A DNA stretch of 64,000 nucleotides from an uncultured SAR86 cluster bacterium (GCA_902628375.1 CACOMS010000002.1:21403-85402); one strand, 5' to 3'; shown: positions 10,607-17,828, numbered from the stretch's first letter. Program-made: numbers and translations. The notes: a model not told the origin generated them from the sequence alone.

Positions 10607-11407
10607 ATGTTAAAAAAGTCGAACCTAGATGTAACTAAGACCCGAAAACTTTTTCTTAGATATAAACTAACTGCAGAATTTTTATCACCCACTCAAACAG
10701 GTCTTACTAAGTCATATATGGATGCGATTATTGATTTTAGTAATTTTTTGAAAAAACATAAAATTCATGATTTTGACAAACAACAACAGGGACAAGCACA
10801 CAAGGTAACCATTAATCCAAGTTCTAAATATTATTACAATAACTCTTTAATTTATAAGGAAGTTGCATTCTTTAGACCGATGTCTAAAAAAGGCGATAAA
10901 AGAATTCGCATAGAAAAATTAGACCATCACTGCAAACCCCATGATTTACTTGCATTTGTTCTAATTGGCAATCAGATCGAAATAATAAATTGCTCATCTA
11001 TAAAAAACCTTGCAAATTTTTTATATCAAATAACAGTTTCAAATAATATCGCAATTTATTCATCTCAAAAAAAACCAACCCCTCCAAAAGGAAAGAAAAA
11101 ACCAAAAAAAATAAACTCCTCCTCAACAAGTTACTCAAGAGATCCAGCGGTAGAGGCATTTGTTTTAAATGCAAGTCTTGGAAAGTGTGAGTCTTGTAAT
11201 ATGAATGCACCTTTTATTAGAAGTAGCAATAATTCTTATTATCTAGAAATTCATCATATTAAAAGGTTAGCAGACGGAGGTTCAGACACTGTTTCAAATG
11301 CAGTCGCAGTATGCCCAAACTGCCACAGGGAATTTCACTATGGAGTTAATATGCATAAACTAAATAATCAGATATATAGAAAGGTAAAAAGGTTAATTAA
11401 AGAATAA
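10607..11407 (+). CDS. HNH endonuclease, probable restriction enzyme
   Basis: A 266-residue protein; ATG 10607 follows repeat A3 (an in-frame TTG lies one codon earlier). The C-terminal 95 residues form an HNH nuclease with a zinc-binding pair: CESC at about 198-201, LEIHHIKRLADGGSD with the catalytic His, SNAVAVCPNCHREFH with the N and final H and the second CxxC. The N-terminal 165 residues are unlike anything I know and may bind DNA; a basic Pro/Lys hinge (PPKGKKKPKK) joins them. The gene faces a C5-methyltransferase with one base between the stop codons, so a type II restriction-modification pair is the natural reading. A stand-alone modification-dependent nuclease is the alternative. Confidence 0.82.
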   Translation: MLKKSNLDVTKTRKLFLRYKLTAEFLSPTQTGLTKSYMDAIIDFSNFLKKHKIHDFDKQQQGQAHKVTINPSSKYYYNNSLIYKEVAFFRPMSKKGDKRIRIEKLDHHCKPHDLLAFVLIGNQIEIINCSSIKNLANFLYQITVSNNIAIYSSQKKPTPPKGKKKPKKINSSSTSYSRDPAVEAFVLNASLGKCESCNMNAPFIRSSNNSYYLEIHHIKRLADGGSDTVSNAVAVCPNCHREFHYGVNMHKLNNQIYRKVKRLIKE

Positions 11408-11408
11408 A

Positions 11409-12686
11409 TTAAGACAAGGTATTTATTATTTTTTTAAAATGCATGCCAACTTCATATGCTAATTTTACAGGTACAGCATTGCCTATTTGAGTATATTTAG
11501 GGACCTCTCTTTCAAAAATGGATTCCCTAGGGTTGCCTGCTCTTCTTATGCCTCCAGTAGTTCTTTTGCCAGCAAATTGATACCAATCAGGAAAAGTTTG
11601 AAGTCTTGCCCACTCTCGAACAGATGGTGATCTTGCCTGAGAGTAATGGACAAAATCATCTGGAAGTGATGTCACCGTGATAGTTGGTCCTTTGTTGCCC
11701 CAATTCTTTGGAAGAATTCTTTGAGCAAACTTTTTTGTTTTCAAGTGCTCTGGTATTTCACCATTATTCTCAATCATATAAGCAAATTTTTCTCTTATCC
11801 TTTTAGAATGATTGCTATATTCGTGTTCAGTTAAAGGGTCGCCTTTTCTAAAAATAGTTCTTTTCTTTGTTCGAATCTCTTCTTGCCAAAAAGTTTTGGG
11901 TTCAGAGGGGTATGAATTAGTTGCACCACCGTACTCAAAGTTTTTATCAACAATATCAGAAAATATATCTTCAATATGAGGATAATCAAACTCAGGCATT
12001 GGAAGAAAACCACCATCCAACGCATCAAGAATATCATTCTTATCTGAATAAATATCTGATCTAACACCAATGATCAAAACACGAGGTCTATTTTGTGGAA
12101 CTCCATAATCTTTAGCATGCACAAGTTTATATTTAACATTGTAATCTGGTACGTTTTTAAATGTTTTTAGAACATCTTTAAAAATTTCTCCTTTAACTCC
12201 ATCTTTTGTCCACCTTGCGGACATCAAACCCTCTACATTTTCAAAAAGAAAAATCTTAGGTTTAATTTGATGAACGAAAAATGCCATATCTTGGTATAAA
12301 TGGTTAGACGGGAGTTGTTTTTTATCCACCGAATAAGATCTTCTAATTCCAATTCCTGAAAATCCTTGGCACGGAGGTCCTCCAGCAACAACATCGACAG
12401 AATCTTTTTTAAAGTCTCTGTTAAATTCTTTCTTAAGATCTTTAAATAAAGTCTTGAAGAATTCTTTGTTTGAAATTACATCTTTAATATCTTGCGAGTA
12501 GAATTTATTCCTAAGATGCGGGAACTCCTCATCCCTATTAGTTAAATAAGTTTCCAAAGCATCTTTATTTAACTCATTCACATAAAGCGGGAAGAACCCC
12601 GCTTTTTCAAGACCCAAAGATAACCCGCCACAACCAGCAAACAAATCAATATATGTGGGGGTTTTCTTCTTAAGTTTCATAAACAA
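11409..12686 (-). CDS. DNA (cytosine-5-)-methyltransferase
   Basis: A 425-residue Dcm-type enzyme that methylates cytosine at C5. Motifs in order: I DLFAGCGGLSLGLEKAGF (about 14-31), IV GGPPCQGFSG with the catalytic Cys (about 103-112), VI FENVEGL, VIII QNRPRVLIIG, a target-recognition region of about 130 residues, IX RSPSVREWARLQTFPDWY, X QIGNAVPVKLAYEVG. All catalytic motifs are intact. The start may be Met1 or Met3 (MKLKKK). It converges on the HNH gene, forming a restriction-modification pair located between repeats A3 and B2. The recognition sequence cannot be read from the protein. Confidence 0.93.
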   Translation of the reverse strand: MFMKLKKKTPTYIDLFAGCGGLSLGLEKAGFFPLYVNELNKDALETYLTNRDEEFPHLRNKFYSQDIKDVISNKEFFKTLFKDLKKEFNRDFKKDSVDVVAGGPPCQGFSGIGIRRSYSVDKKQLPSNHLYQDMAFFVHQIKPKIFLFENVEGLMSARWTKDGVKGEIFKDVLKTFKNVPDYNVKYKLVHAKDYGVPQNRPRVLIIGVRSDIYSDKNDILDALDGGFLPMPEFDYPHIEDIFSDIVDKNFEYGGATNSYPSEPKTFWQEEIRTKKRTIFRKGDPLTEHEYSNHSKRIREKFAYMIENNGEIPEHLKTKKFAQRILPKNWGNKGPTITVTSLPDDFVHYSQARSPSVREWARLQTFPDWYQFAGKRTTGGIRRAGNPRESIFEREVPKYTQIGNAVPVKLAYEVGMHFKKIINTLS

Positions 12687-12768
12687 GTTCTATTTATAAC
12701 TTAATTTGACGAAATTTTCCAGGTATTGTTTAATGAAATTTGCATCAAGAGCAGGATTAAATTCCTCT

Positions 12769-12794
12769 CCAACCTGCCAACTCCGGCAAGGTGG
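12769..12794. other. Imperfect hairpin upstream of the 64-residue gene
   Basis: CCAACCTGCC and GGCAAGGTGG (8 of 10 positions complementary) flank a 6-base loop in the 148-base gap between the methyltransferase start and the small gene at 12835. The gap must hold the promoters of both divergent genes. The hairpin could be an operator or a 5' leader structure. No T-tract follows, so it is not a terminator. Confidence 0.35.
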
Positions 12795-12834
12795 AAAGAA
12801 TGATGTGGTTAACCAACAAACATAGGAGTACAAA

Positions 12835-13029
12835 ATGAATTACAAAAAGATAAAAATTAATGAATCATCATATGTAAAACTTTTTGATGATGACAGATTT
12901 GAAGTTCACTGTTCTGCTCAAGGACCACTTGGAGCAAATGTTTATCATTTTAAAGGAGGTCTCCTTGAGTGGAAGCAAAGGAGGAGTTATGCTGGTGTAT
13001 CTAAGAAATATAAAGCAACTTATGAGTAA
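12835..13029 (+). CDS. Small hypothetical protein within the restriction-modification segment
   Basis: A 64-residue protein with a good RBS (AGGAGT, 6 bases before ATG). It is mixed alpha/beta in character (KINESSYVKLFDDDRFEVHC, VYHFKGGLLEWKQRR) with a basic C-terminus. No helix-turn-helix is apparent, so it is not an obvious restriction-modification controller (C protein). It lies divergently from the methyltransferase gene and just before repeat B2, whose first bases overlap its stop codon. Unknown function. Confidence 0.6.
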   Translation: MNYKKIKINESSYVKLFDDDRFEVHCSAQGPLGANVYHFKGGLLEWKQRRSYAGVSKKYKATYE

Positions 13030-13120
13030 TTCATGCGACTAAATCTCAACCCTTTTAAATACCGCAGAAATAGTGAAGAATTATGGGTGGGGTAAGAACA
13101 CTCTGCTACAGTAGAGTAGT
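13029..13120 (-). repeat. Repeat B copy 2 with intact junction core
   Basis: Second B repeat: ATTCATGC, ACCGCAGAAATAGTGAAGA, GGGTGGGGTAAGAAC, then core CTCTGCTACAGTAGAGTAGT (13101-13120). The middle is identical to B1 over ACCGCAGAAATAGTGAAGAA and TTATGGGTGGGGTAAGAAC. With repeat A3 it brackets the HNH/methyltransferase segment. Its core shares ACAGTAGAGTAGTTT exactly with the solitary core at 13561. Confidence 0.85.
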
Positions 13121-13148
13121 TTACAAAAGTAAATAAGCAGGAGTTGGA

Positions 13149-13538
13149 ATGGTTATAAACAACCAAGTTTTCATTAGAAGGTTTGTTATCTTTACATTTT
13201 GTGTGACTGCAATTCATTTCATCTTAGAAAGTCTATACACAATACAATTTGGACAGTCATTTTTAGGACTCCTGCCTGACTTAATTGCTGACGCACTTTT
13301 AGTAACAGGTGGCGTACTAGTTTTAAAAAACTCAAAAGCGATAGGCATTTTGTGCGGGGCATGGGGGTTTACTTTTTGTTTACATTATCGATCTTGGGCA
13401 TGGAGATTTGAGTCAGTGCAAGACGGTTCTGCAACAACAGTTGATGAAATAACAATGATTGTTTTGGCATCCACTATGTTTATCTCAATACTCTGCTTTA
13501 TTCTGACTCTATTAATGTGTTTGCCAAAAAGAAATTAA
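13149..13538 (+). CDS. Small integral membrane protein, unknown
   Basis: A 129-residue protein with three to four membrane segments (FVIFTFCVTAIHFILESLY at about 12-30, FLGLLPDLIADALLVTGGVL, AIGILCGAWGFTFCLHYRSW, MIVLASTMFISILCFILTLL). RBS GCAGGAG lies 6 bases before ATG. It sits alone between two exact 15-base copies of ACAGTAGAGTAGTTT (13107 and 13567), so it forms its own segment. I do not recognise the family. Confidence 0.7.
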   Translation: MVINNQVFIRRFVIFTFCVTAIHFILESLYTIQFGQSFLGLLPDLIADALLVTGGVLVLKNSKAIGILCGAWGFTFCLHYRSWAWRFESVQDGSATTVDEITMIVLASTMFISILCFILTLLMCLPKRN

Positions 13539-13560
13539 TATTATTTACTGTTGTAAAACA

Positions 13561-13580
13561 CTTAATAACAGTAGAGTAGT
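13561..13580 (+). repeat. Solitary junction core
   Basis: CTTAATAACAGTAGAGTAGT matches the last 13 bases of the B2 core exactly and continues with TTT in both places. No A or B flank accompanies it. TACTGTT at about 13548 pairs with AACAGTA here, giving a 7-bp stem. It separates the small membrane protein from the amine oxidase, 460 bases after the B2 core. Confidence 0.65.
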
Positions 13581-13613
13581 TTTAAATCGTTATCCAGTAA
13601 GCAGTTTTTATTA

Positions 13614-14987
13614 ATGAAGATTTTTATAAGAGTTCTATTTGCATATATTTTATTGCAACCCGTTTATGCTTTTTCTGAAAGCGAAGGGTTAAAAATACTG
13701 GTTGTTGGGGCAGGAATATCAGGACTGGGCGTGGCAAGAGATTTACATGACTCTGGTTATAAAGTAACTGTTCTTGAGGCTAGAAATAAAATTGGCGGAA
13801 GAATAGACACAGATAGATCATTGGGGTTTCCGATAGAAAGAGGTGCTAATTGGATTCACAGTAATGAGTTAGAAAATAATCGCCTCATGTCCATAAAAGA
13901 AGAGCTGGGGCTAAAAACATATATAAGCCCCTTAACTGCTTATGATGGCGTTAAATTGTTTGACAAAAGTGGAAATGTTATAAATCTAAAGAAAGAAGAT
14001 TTAGAAAAAATTGAATTTAGGATAGGGTTGGCTGCCTACATTGCTTCATACATTAAACCTTCGTCAAATCTGGAAGATGTAATAGATTTCTTAAAACGCA
14101 TAGGCTTACTGTCTTTTGCTCCTAATGCACTTCTACAAGCCATTCACCAAACTTTAGAACTAAGCGCCGCTGAAGATTCGAGGAATATGCCAATCGGTGT
14201 CTTAATAGAGGAAGCAGAATATGCTGAGAGCGCTGGAAGTGATGAAGAGGTGCTTGGGGGCTTTGATCAAATTACAAATCATTTATCTCAGAATTTAGAT
14301 ATTAAATTGAACACCCCAGTAACAAAAATTGATTATTCATCTAAAAAGATAAAAGTATTTACCGATGAGCAGGCTTACGTTGCTGATTCAGTGGTTGTGA
14401 CTGTTCCTCTTGGTGTTTTACAACAGAACCTTATCGAATTTGTTCCGGAGTTGCCTGAAAAAAAGAAAGATGCAATTAGCAATATAAATCTAGGAAATGT
14501 AAACAAGGTTATTTTAAGATTCCCATACAAGTTCTGGGGAGACGACAAAATGTTTTTCATTGAGCGAGAGAACAGAAGTGCCTTTTCAACCTGGTTCAAT
14601 AACGAGGTAATAGTAAATGAACCAGTTATCTATTCCATTATTTCAGGAGACTACTCAAGAGAACTCGAGAAGAAGTCAGATGAATATGTAATTGAAGAGG
14701 CAATGAAGCCTTTAAGGGTAGTTTATGGAAAAGATATTCCAAATCCAGATTCATTCTTAATCACAAGATGGGGGCTAGAGCCATACATACTGGGATCTTA
14801 CTCAACAGCTGGATACAATCAAGATGACTTAACACTGAGAACTGAATTAGCTAACCCAATTGAAAATAAAATATTTTTTGCTGGCGAGGCAACAAGCGTT
14901 AATGAATACGGCTTCACGCATTCCGCTCTAGATACAGGCTTAAGAGAAGCCAAAAAAATTAAAGAATTATATCCTTTAGATCTATAA
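13614..14987 (+). CDS. Exported flavin amine oxidase (FAD-dependent)
   Basis: A 457-residue flavin-containing amine oxidase. A signal peptide (MKIFIRVLFAYILLQPVYAF) precedes the dinucleotide-binding loop VVGAGISGLGVARDL (about 30-44), VLEARNKIGGRI with the Glu that binds ribose, and the family signature ERGANWIHS. The C-terminal flavin-binding motif FFAGEATSVNEYGFTHSAL is intact. Likely substrates are polyamines or monoamines, oxidised in the periplasm to aldehyde, ammonia and hydrogen peroxide; specificity cannot be read. Although between junction cores, it has neither an A leader nor a visible RBS. Confidence 0.85.
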   Translation: MKIFIRVLFAYILLQPVYAFSESEGLKILVVGAGISGLGVARDLHDSGYKVTVLEARNKIGGRIDTDRSLGFPIERGANWIHSNELENNRLMSIKEELGLKTYISPLTAYDGVKLFDKSGNVINLKKEDLEKIEFRIGLAAYIASYIKPSSNLEDVIDFLKRIGLLSFAPNALLQAIHQTLELSAAEDSRNMPIGVLIEEAEYAESAGSDEEVLGGFDQITNHLSQNLDIKLNTPVTKIDYSSKKIKVFTDEQAYVADSVVVTVPLGVLQQNLIEFVPELPEKKKDAISNINLGNVNKVILRFPYKFWGDDKMFFIERENRSAFSTWFNNEVIVNEPVIYSIISGDYSRELEKKSDEYVIEEAMKPLRVVYGKDIPNPDSFLITRWGLEPYILGSYSTAGYNQDDLTLRTELANPIENKIFFAGEATSVNEYGFTHSALDTGLREAKKIKELYPLDL

Positions 14988-15013
14988 TCTCACCCAATAA
15001 CGCTTTTAAAACA

Positions 15014-15225
15014 GTCCGTTACAGTGGAGTAGTCTTAACCCACCCTTTGTTTTTACCCCACATTCTACGGGGGTTTTCAGTACCTCTAAAATTTAACCCC
15101 GGTAAAAATTACCCTAAAAATTCCACCTATTTTTTCGTGTTAGCGGAAGTCATGAGGGACTGATATGACTTTTTGCGGTCCCTTATGCGTGTTTATAAGA
15201 CATTTATAAAAACTTATGGCAAAAT
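15014..15225 (+). repeat. Repeat A copy 4 with junction core
   Basis: Fourth A repeat: core GTCCGTTACAGTGGAGTAGT (15014-15033), then CTTAACCCACCC, ACCCCACATTCTACGGGGG, GGTAAAAATTACC, the pair AGGGA/TCCCT, ending near CTTATGGCAAAAT. Unlike copies 1-3 it does not abut a start codon; the next gene begins 27 bases later with its own RBS (AAGGAG). With B3 it brackets the genes at 15253 and 15608. Confidence 0.83.
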
Positions 15226-15252
15226 CATAACTTAAATACAAGGAGAAACTTA

Positions 15253-15606
15253 ATGAGCGAAAAAATTTATTACGCTGCTATGTTCAGGAGCAGACCTTTT
15301 ACATTTATTATTGGGTGTATGTTTATATTCCCCCCACTATACTGGTTTCTTTTGGCAAGATCTGAAAAGATAACTTTCAGTGATGGTAGGATTATTTATT
15401 CAAGAGGACTATTAAGTAAAAATGATACCGAGTGTGATCTTAATAGGGTTTCTTCAGTTCAAGTAAGACAGTCAGTGGGTCAAAGGATATTTGGTGCTGG
15501 GGACGTAGTAGTAAATACCGCAGGAGATGTTCCAGAAATAGAAGCATTAGGTTTTGCTAATCCAAATGAAATAAAGAAGGCAATAGACGAAGCAAGAAGA
15601 TCATAA
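15253..15606 (+). CDS. Bacterial PH-domain (bPH_2/YdbS-type) membrane protein
   Basis: A 117-residue protein. A transmembrane segment (about 14-33, FTFIIGCMFIFPPLYWFLL) is followed by a bacterial pleckstrin-homology domain: ITFSDGRIIYSRGLLSKNDTECDLNRVSSVQVRQSVGQRIFGAGDVVVNTAG is the classic bPH_2 pattern (strand, I-x-x-V-x-V-x-Q, R-x-x-F-G-x-G-x-V). It ends with a short helix. The domain is probably cytoplasmic, near the membrane; the biochemical role of the family is not known. RBS AAGGAG sits 9 bases before ATG. It is the first gene after repeat A4. Confidence 0.82.
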   Translation: MSEKIYYAAMFRSRPFTFIIGCMFIFPPLYWFLLARSEKITFSDGRIIYSRGLLSKNDTECDLNRVSSVQVRQSVGQRIFGAGDVVVNTAGDVPEIEALGFANPNEIKKAIDEARRS

Positions 15607-15607
15607 T

Positions 15608-15922
15608 TTGAAAAAGTCTTTAAAAAATACTGTCTTTTCAGACTCCGATCAAATAAGCACCCTCAAAGGGTGCTTATTTATTTTAATAACTCAATTTCTT
15701 TTATTAATTCTTACAATTACATTTGCGTATTTAATATATATTAGTTCCGGATTTATAAAGTCTTTCTCTATCGCAGCGCTCATAACTAATATTTGTTATC
15801 ACGGGGTTGCCTTATTTAATGATCTTGATGATTTTGGAGAGTATAGAGCAATGAGAGGCGTTCTAATTTGGTATGCGACTGCAGTAATAGTAATTACAAC
15901 TTTTATAGAGATAGTCTTTTGA
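15608..15922 (+). CDS. Small membrane protein spanning a terminator-like hairpin
   Basis: A 104-residue reading frame from TTG 15608, one base after the preceding stop. Three hydrophobic segments (GCLFILITQFLLLILTITFA, the AALITNICYHGVALF region, GVLIWYATAVIVITTFIEI) suggest a real membrane protein. Its codons 15-24 overlap a perfect 12-bp hairpin (15651-15679). No better in-frame start exists downstream for a long way. Either the hairpin attenuates expression, or the start is wrong. Family unknown. Confidence 0.55.
   Translation: MKKSLKNTVFSDSDQISTLKGCLFILITQFLLLILTITFAYLIYISSGFIKSFSIAALITNICYHGVALFNDLDDFGEYRAMRGVLIWYATAVIVITTFIEIVF
15651..15679 (+). terminator. Perfect 12-bp hairpin, terminator-like
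   Basis: AAATAAGCACCC (15651-15662), loop TCAAA, GGGTGCTTATTT (15668-15679), followed by ATTTTAATAA. The stem is perfect and the 3' side is T-rich, which would serve as an intrinsic terminator for the PH-domain gene that ends 45 bases upstream. It lies inside the next reading frame. Confidence 0.6.
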
Positions 15923-15957
15923 ATGAATCATTTATTTTTTAAGAGAAATATAGGGAT

Positions 15958-16048
15958 TTTATACGACCAAACCTCAACCCTTTCAAGCACCGCAGAAATA
16001 GTGAAGAATATAGGTTGGGTTAAGAACACTCAATGACTATAGAATGAA
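15958..16048 (-). repeat. Repeat B copy 3 with degenerate core
   Basis: Third B repeat: CGACCAAACCTCAACCCTTT, CACCGCAGAAATAGTGAAGA, AGGTTGGGTTAAGAAC, then a poor core CTCAATGACTATAGAATGAA. The arms CTCAACCC and GGGTTAAG pair in 7 of 8 positions. The ATG of the next gene lies in the last bases, exactly as in B1 (both have GAATGAAAAA). With A4 it brackets 15253-15922. Confidence 0.78.
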
Positions 16049-16511
16049 AAATATAATCATAGCAACCCTCTTTTTATTAATGACACCCTTCATGAAGGCT
16101 GATAACCAACGTACCAAGGTTGATGCTTTGTTAGACGGGCTTCATCAGGACGCGCATGAAGCTAATTTTGAAACCTACTTTGCTCGTTACAGTTCAGATG
16201 CAGTTTTTTTAGGTACAGACAAAACAGAGCGCTGGACCATAAAAGAATTTAAAGACTACGCAAAACCGGCATTTGCAGATGGACATGGATGGACCTACTC
16301 AGTTGTGGAGCGTAACTGGGAAGGAGAAGGCAGTACAAGGTGGTTCGATGAAATTCTATTCAATGAAAAATTAGGGCACTGCAGAGGGACAGGTGTAGTC
16401 GAGAAGAAAAACGGCGAATGGAAAATAGCTCATTATGCTTTAACAATGCTCGTACCCAATGCTATCGCGAGAGAGGTTGGTGCGCAGACGAAAGAAGCCG
16501 ATAAGCTTTAA
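16044..16511 (+). CDS. Exported NTF2/SnoaL-like protein
   Basis: A 155-residue protein with a signal peptide (MKNIIIATLFLLMTPFMKA). The mature part is an NTF2-like cone fold of the SnoaL/DUF4440 sort: helices with DALLDGLHQDAHEANFETYF, strand SSDAVFLGTDKTERW, then RGTGVVEKKNGEWKIAHYAL, the typical final strand pair. Family members bind small molecules or have no known activity. The start codon is in repeat B3 and there is no Shine-Dalgarno. A small protein gene follows after 13 bases. Confidence 0.8.
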   Translation: MKNIIIATLFLLMTPFMKADNQRTKVDALLDGLHQDAHEANFETYFARYSSDAVFLGTDKTERWTIKEFKDYAKPAFADGHGWTYSVVERNWEGEGSTRWFDEILFNEKLGHCRGTGVVEKKNGEWKIAHYALTMLVPNAIAREVGAQTKEADKL

Positions 16512-16524
16512 AAAAAGGAATACG

Positions 16525-16671
16525 ATGGATAAAAAGTTATTAATTTCACAATCAATCATGTGGGCATCCGCGATTCTTGTTGTTGCAATAGTTGACGAAA
16601 AACAATTTGCATCTTTATTGCTTATTATTTTGGCAGCAGTTTCTTTAATGAACCTTAGAAAATCAGAATGA
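16525..16671 (+). CDS. 48-residue membrane peptide
   Basis: From ATG 16525 with an RBS AAGGA seven bases upstream. Residues about 6-22 and 27-42 are hydrophobic, giving two short membrane segments separated by VDEKQF; it ends NLRKSE. The frame stays open upstream to 16459, overlapping the SnoaL gene, but the RBS favours this start. No family recognised. It lies between the NTF2-like protein and the dehalogenase in the same direction. Confidence 0.6.
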   Translation: MDKKLLISQSIMWASAILVVAIVDEKQFASLLLIILAAVSLMNLRKSE

Positions 16672-16690
16672 GTTAAGGTAGATTATTTAG

Positions 16691-17794
16691 ATGAATAGTT
16701 TTTTAGCAAAGACACTCCTAATTTTTTCTTTCTCTATTTTAAGCCCTTTGTTTATATCAGAAGAGATAAGAGAAGGAGTTTTGAGAACCCCAGAAGATAG
16801 ATTTGAAAATCTAAAAGATTATCCCTTTCAGCCAAACTACATAAATATTGATGGACTAAGAATTCATTATTTGGATGAGGGCCCCAAAGATGCAGATCCT
16901 ATAATTTTATTTCATGGAGAACCCACTTGGAGCTATCTATTCAGAAAAATGATTCCCGTATTAACAACAGCAGGGCATAGAGTAATAGTTCCCGACATGG
17001 TTGGTTTTGGAAAGTCAGATAAATTTAAATCGAAGCATGACTATAGTTATAAACATCACATAGATGTGATGAAAGAGCTGGTTGTAAAACTAGATTTAAA
17101 AAATGCCACTCACTTTGGTCAAGACTGGGGTGGTTTGGTTGGCTTAAGAGTAGTAGCAGAATTGCCCGATAGATTTGCAAGAGTTGTTGTTTCGAATACC
17201 GGAATGGTTGCCAGAGACGGATTCTCTGCAGTACTTCTTGAGTACATGACTAAGTTAACTGTTTGGTGGAATGGCTCTGTAACGTTTGATGAATTACGAA
17301 GTGAAGCACGTCAGGCTCTAATGTCAGAAAACCCCACCCCTCAACAAGGTGCTGCTATGTTTACAAAATGGATGGCCCATTCATATTATGCGGAAGACAT
17401 GGACATAGCTGGAATTATAGAATTTCTAGGTCGAGTGCCATTAGATGAAGAAGAAAGAAGGGCCTATGAAGCGCCTTATCCAACAGGAGAATATAAAGCA
17501 GGAGCTCATGTATGGCCTTACTTAATACCCACCCAACTGCAAGAGAATGAAAAATATTGGAAAAATGTATATGAGAAATGGGATAAGCCATTCCTCGTAG
17601 CTTTTGGAGGCGAAGAGAGAATAACCATTAGAATGAAAGATGATTTTATAAATCGAATTCCCAACCCAACCGTTATTACCCTAGGTGGCGCAGGGCACTT
17701 TGTTCAGGAAGATGTTGGGCCTGAATTAGCTCAAATTATGAATGACTTTATAGCAGGAAAAGAGGTTTCAGATTTAGTCATATCCCAGGATTAA
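16691..17794 (+). CDS. Haloalkane dehalogenase-family alpha/beta hydrolase, probably exported
   Basis: A 367-residue protein resembling the HLD-I (DhlA) branch: LRTPEDRFENLKDYPFQPNY and YLDEGP near the N-terminus, HGEPTWSYLFRKM (about 75-87, oxyanion and halide-site Trp), GQDWGG with the Asp nucleophile and second Trp (about 145-150), and GAGHFVQED with the catalytic His. At the place where DhlA-type enzymes have the catalytic acid Asp, the sequence reads GGEERIT, so a Glu may serve. It also has an N-terminal hydrophobic segment (LAKTLLIFSFSILSPLFI) that the cytoplasmic homologues lack, suggesting export or anchoring. Activity on organohalides is plausible but not certain. RBS TTAAGG lies before the ATG. 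Confidence 0.8.
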   Translation: MNSFLAKTLLIFSFSILSPLFISEEIREGVLRTPEDRFENLKDYPFQPNYINIDGLRIHYLDEGPKDADPIILFHGEPTWSYLFRKMIPVLTTAGHRVIVPDMVGFGKSDKFKSKHDYSYKHHIDVMKELVVKLDLKNATHFGQDWGGLVGLRVVAELPDRFARVVVSNTGMVARDGFSAVLLEYMTKLTVWWNGSVTFDELRSEARQALMSENPTPQQGAAMFTKWMAHSYYAEDMDIAGIIEFLGRVPLDEEERRAYEAPYPTGEYKAGAHVWPYLIPTQLQENEKYWKNVYEKWDKPFLVAFGGEERITIRMKDDFINRIPNPTVITLGGAGHFVQEDVGPELAQIMNDFIAGKEVSDLVISQD

Positions 17795-17828
17795 TGCCTA
17801 AGGATGACTTCAAGTTAAGGAAAAAATT

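Noticed and set aside
7496-16048. Classical integron attC sites
   Set aside because: The junctions do not show clear RYYYAAC and GTTRRRY pairs at the right spacing, and there is no integrase; I report them as an unnamed repeat family.
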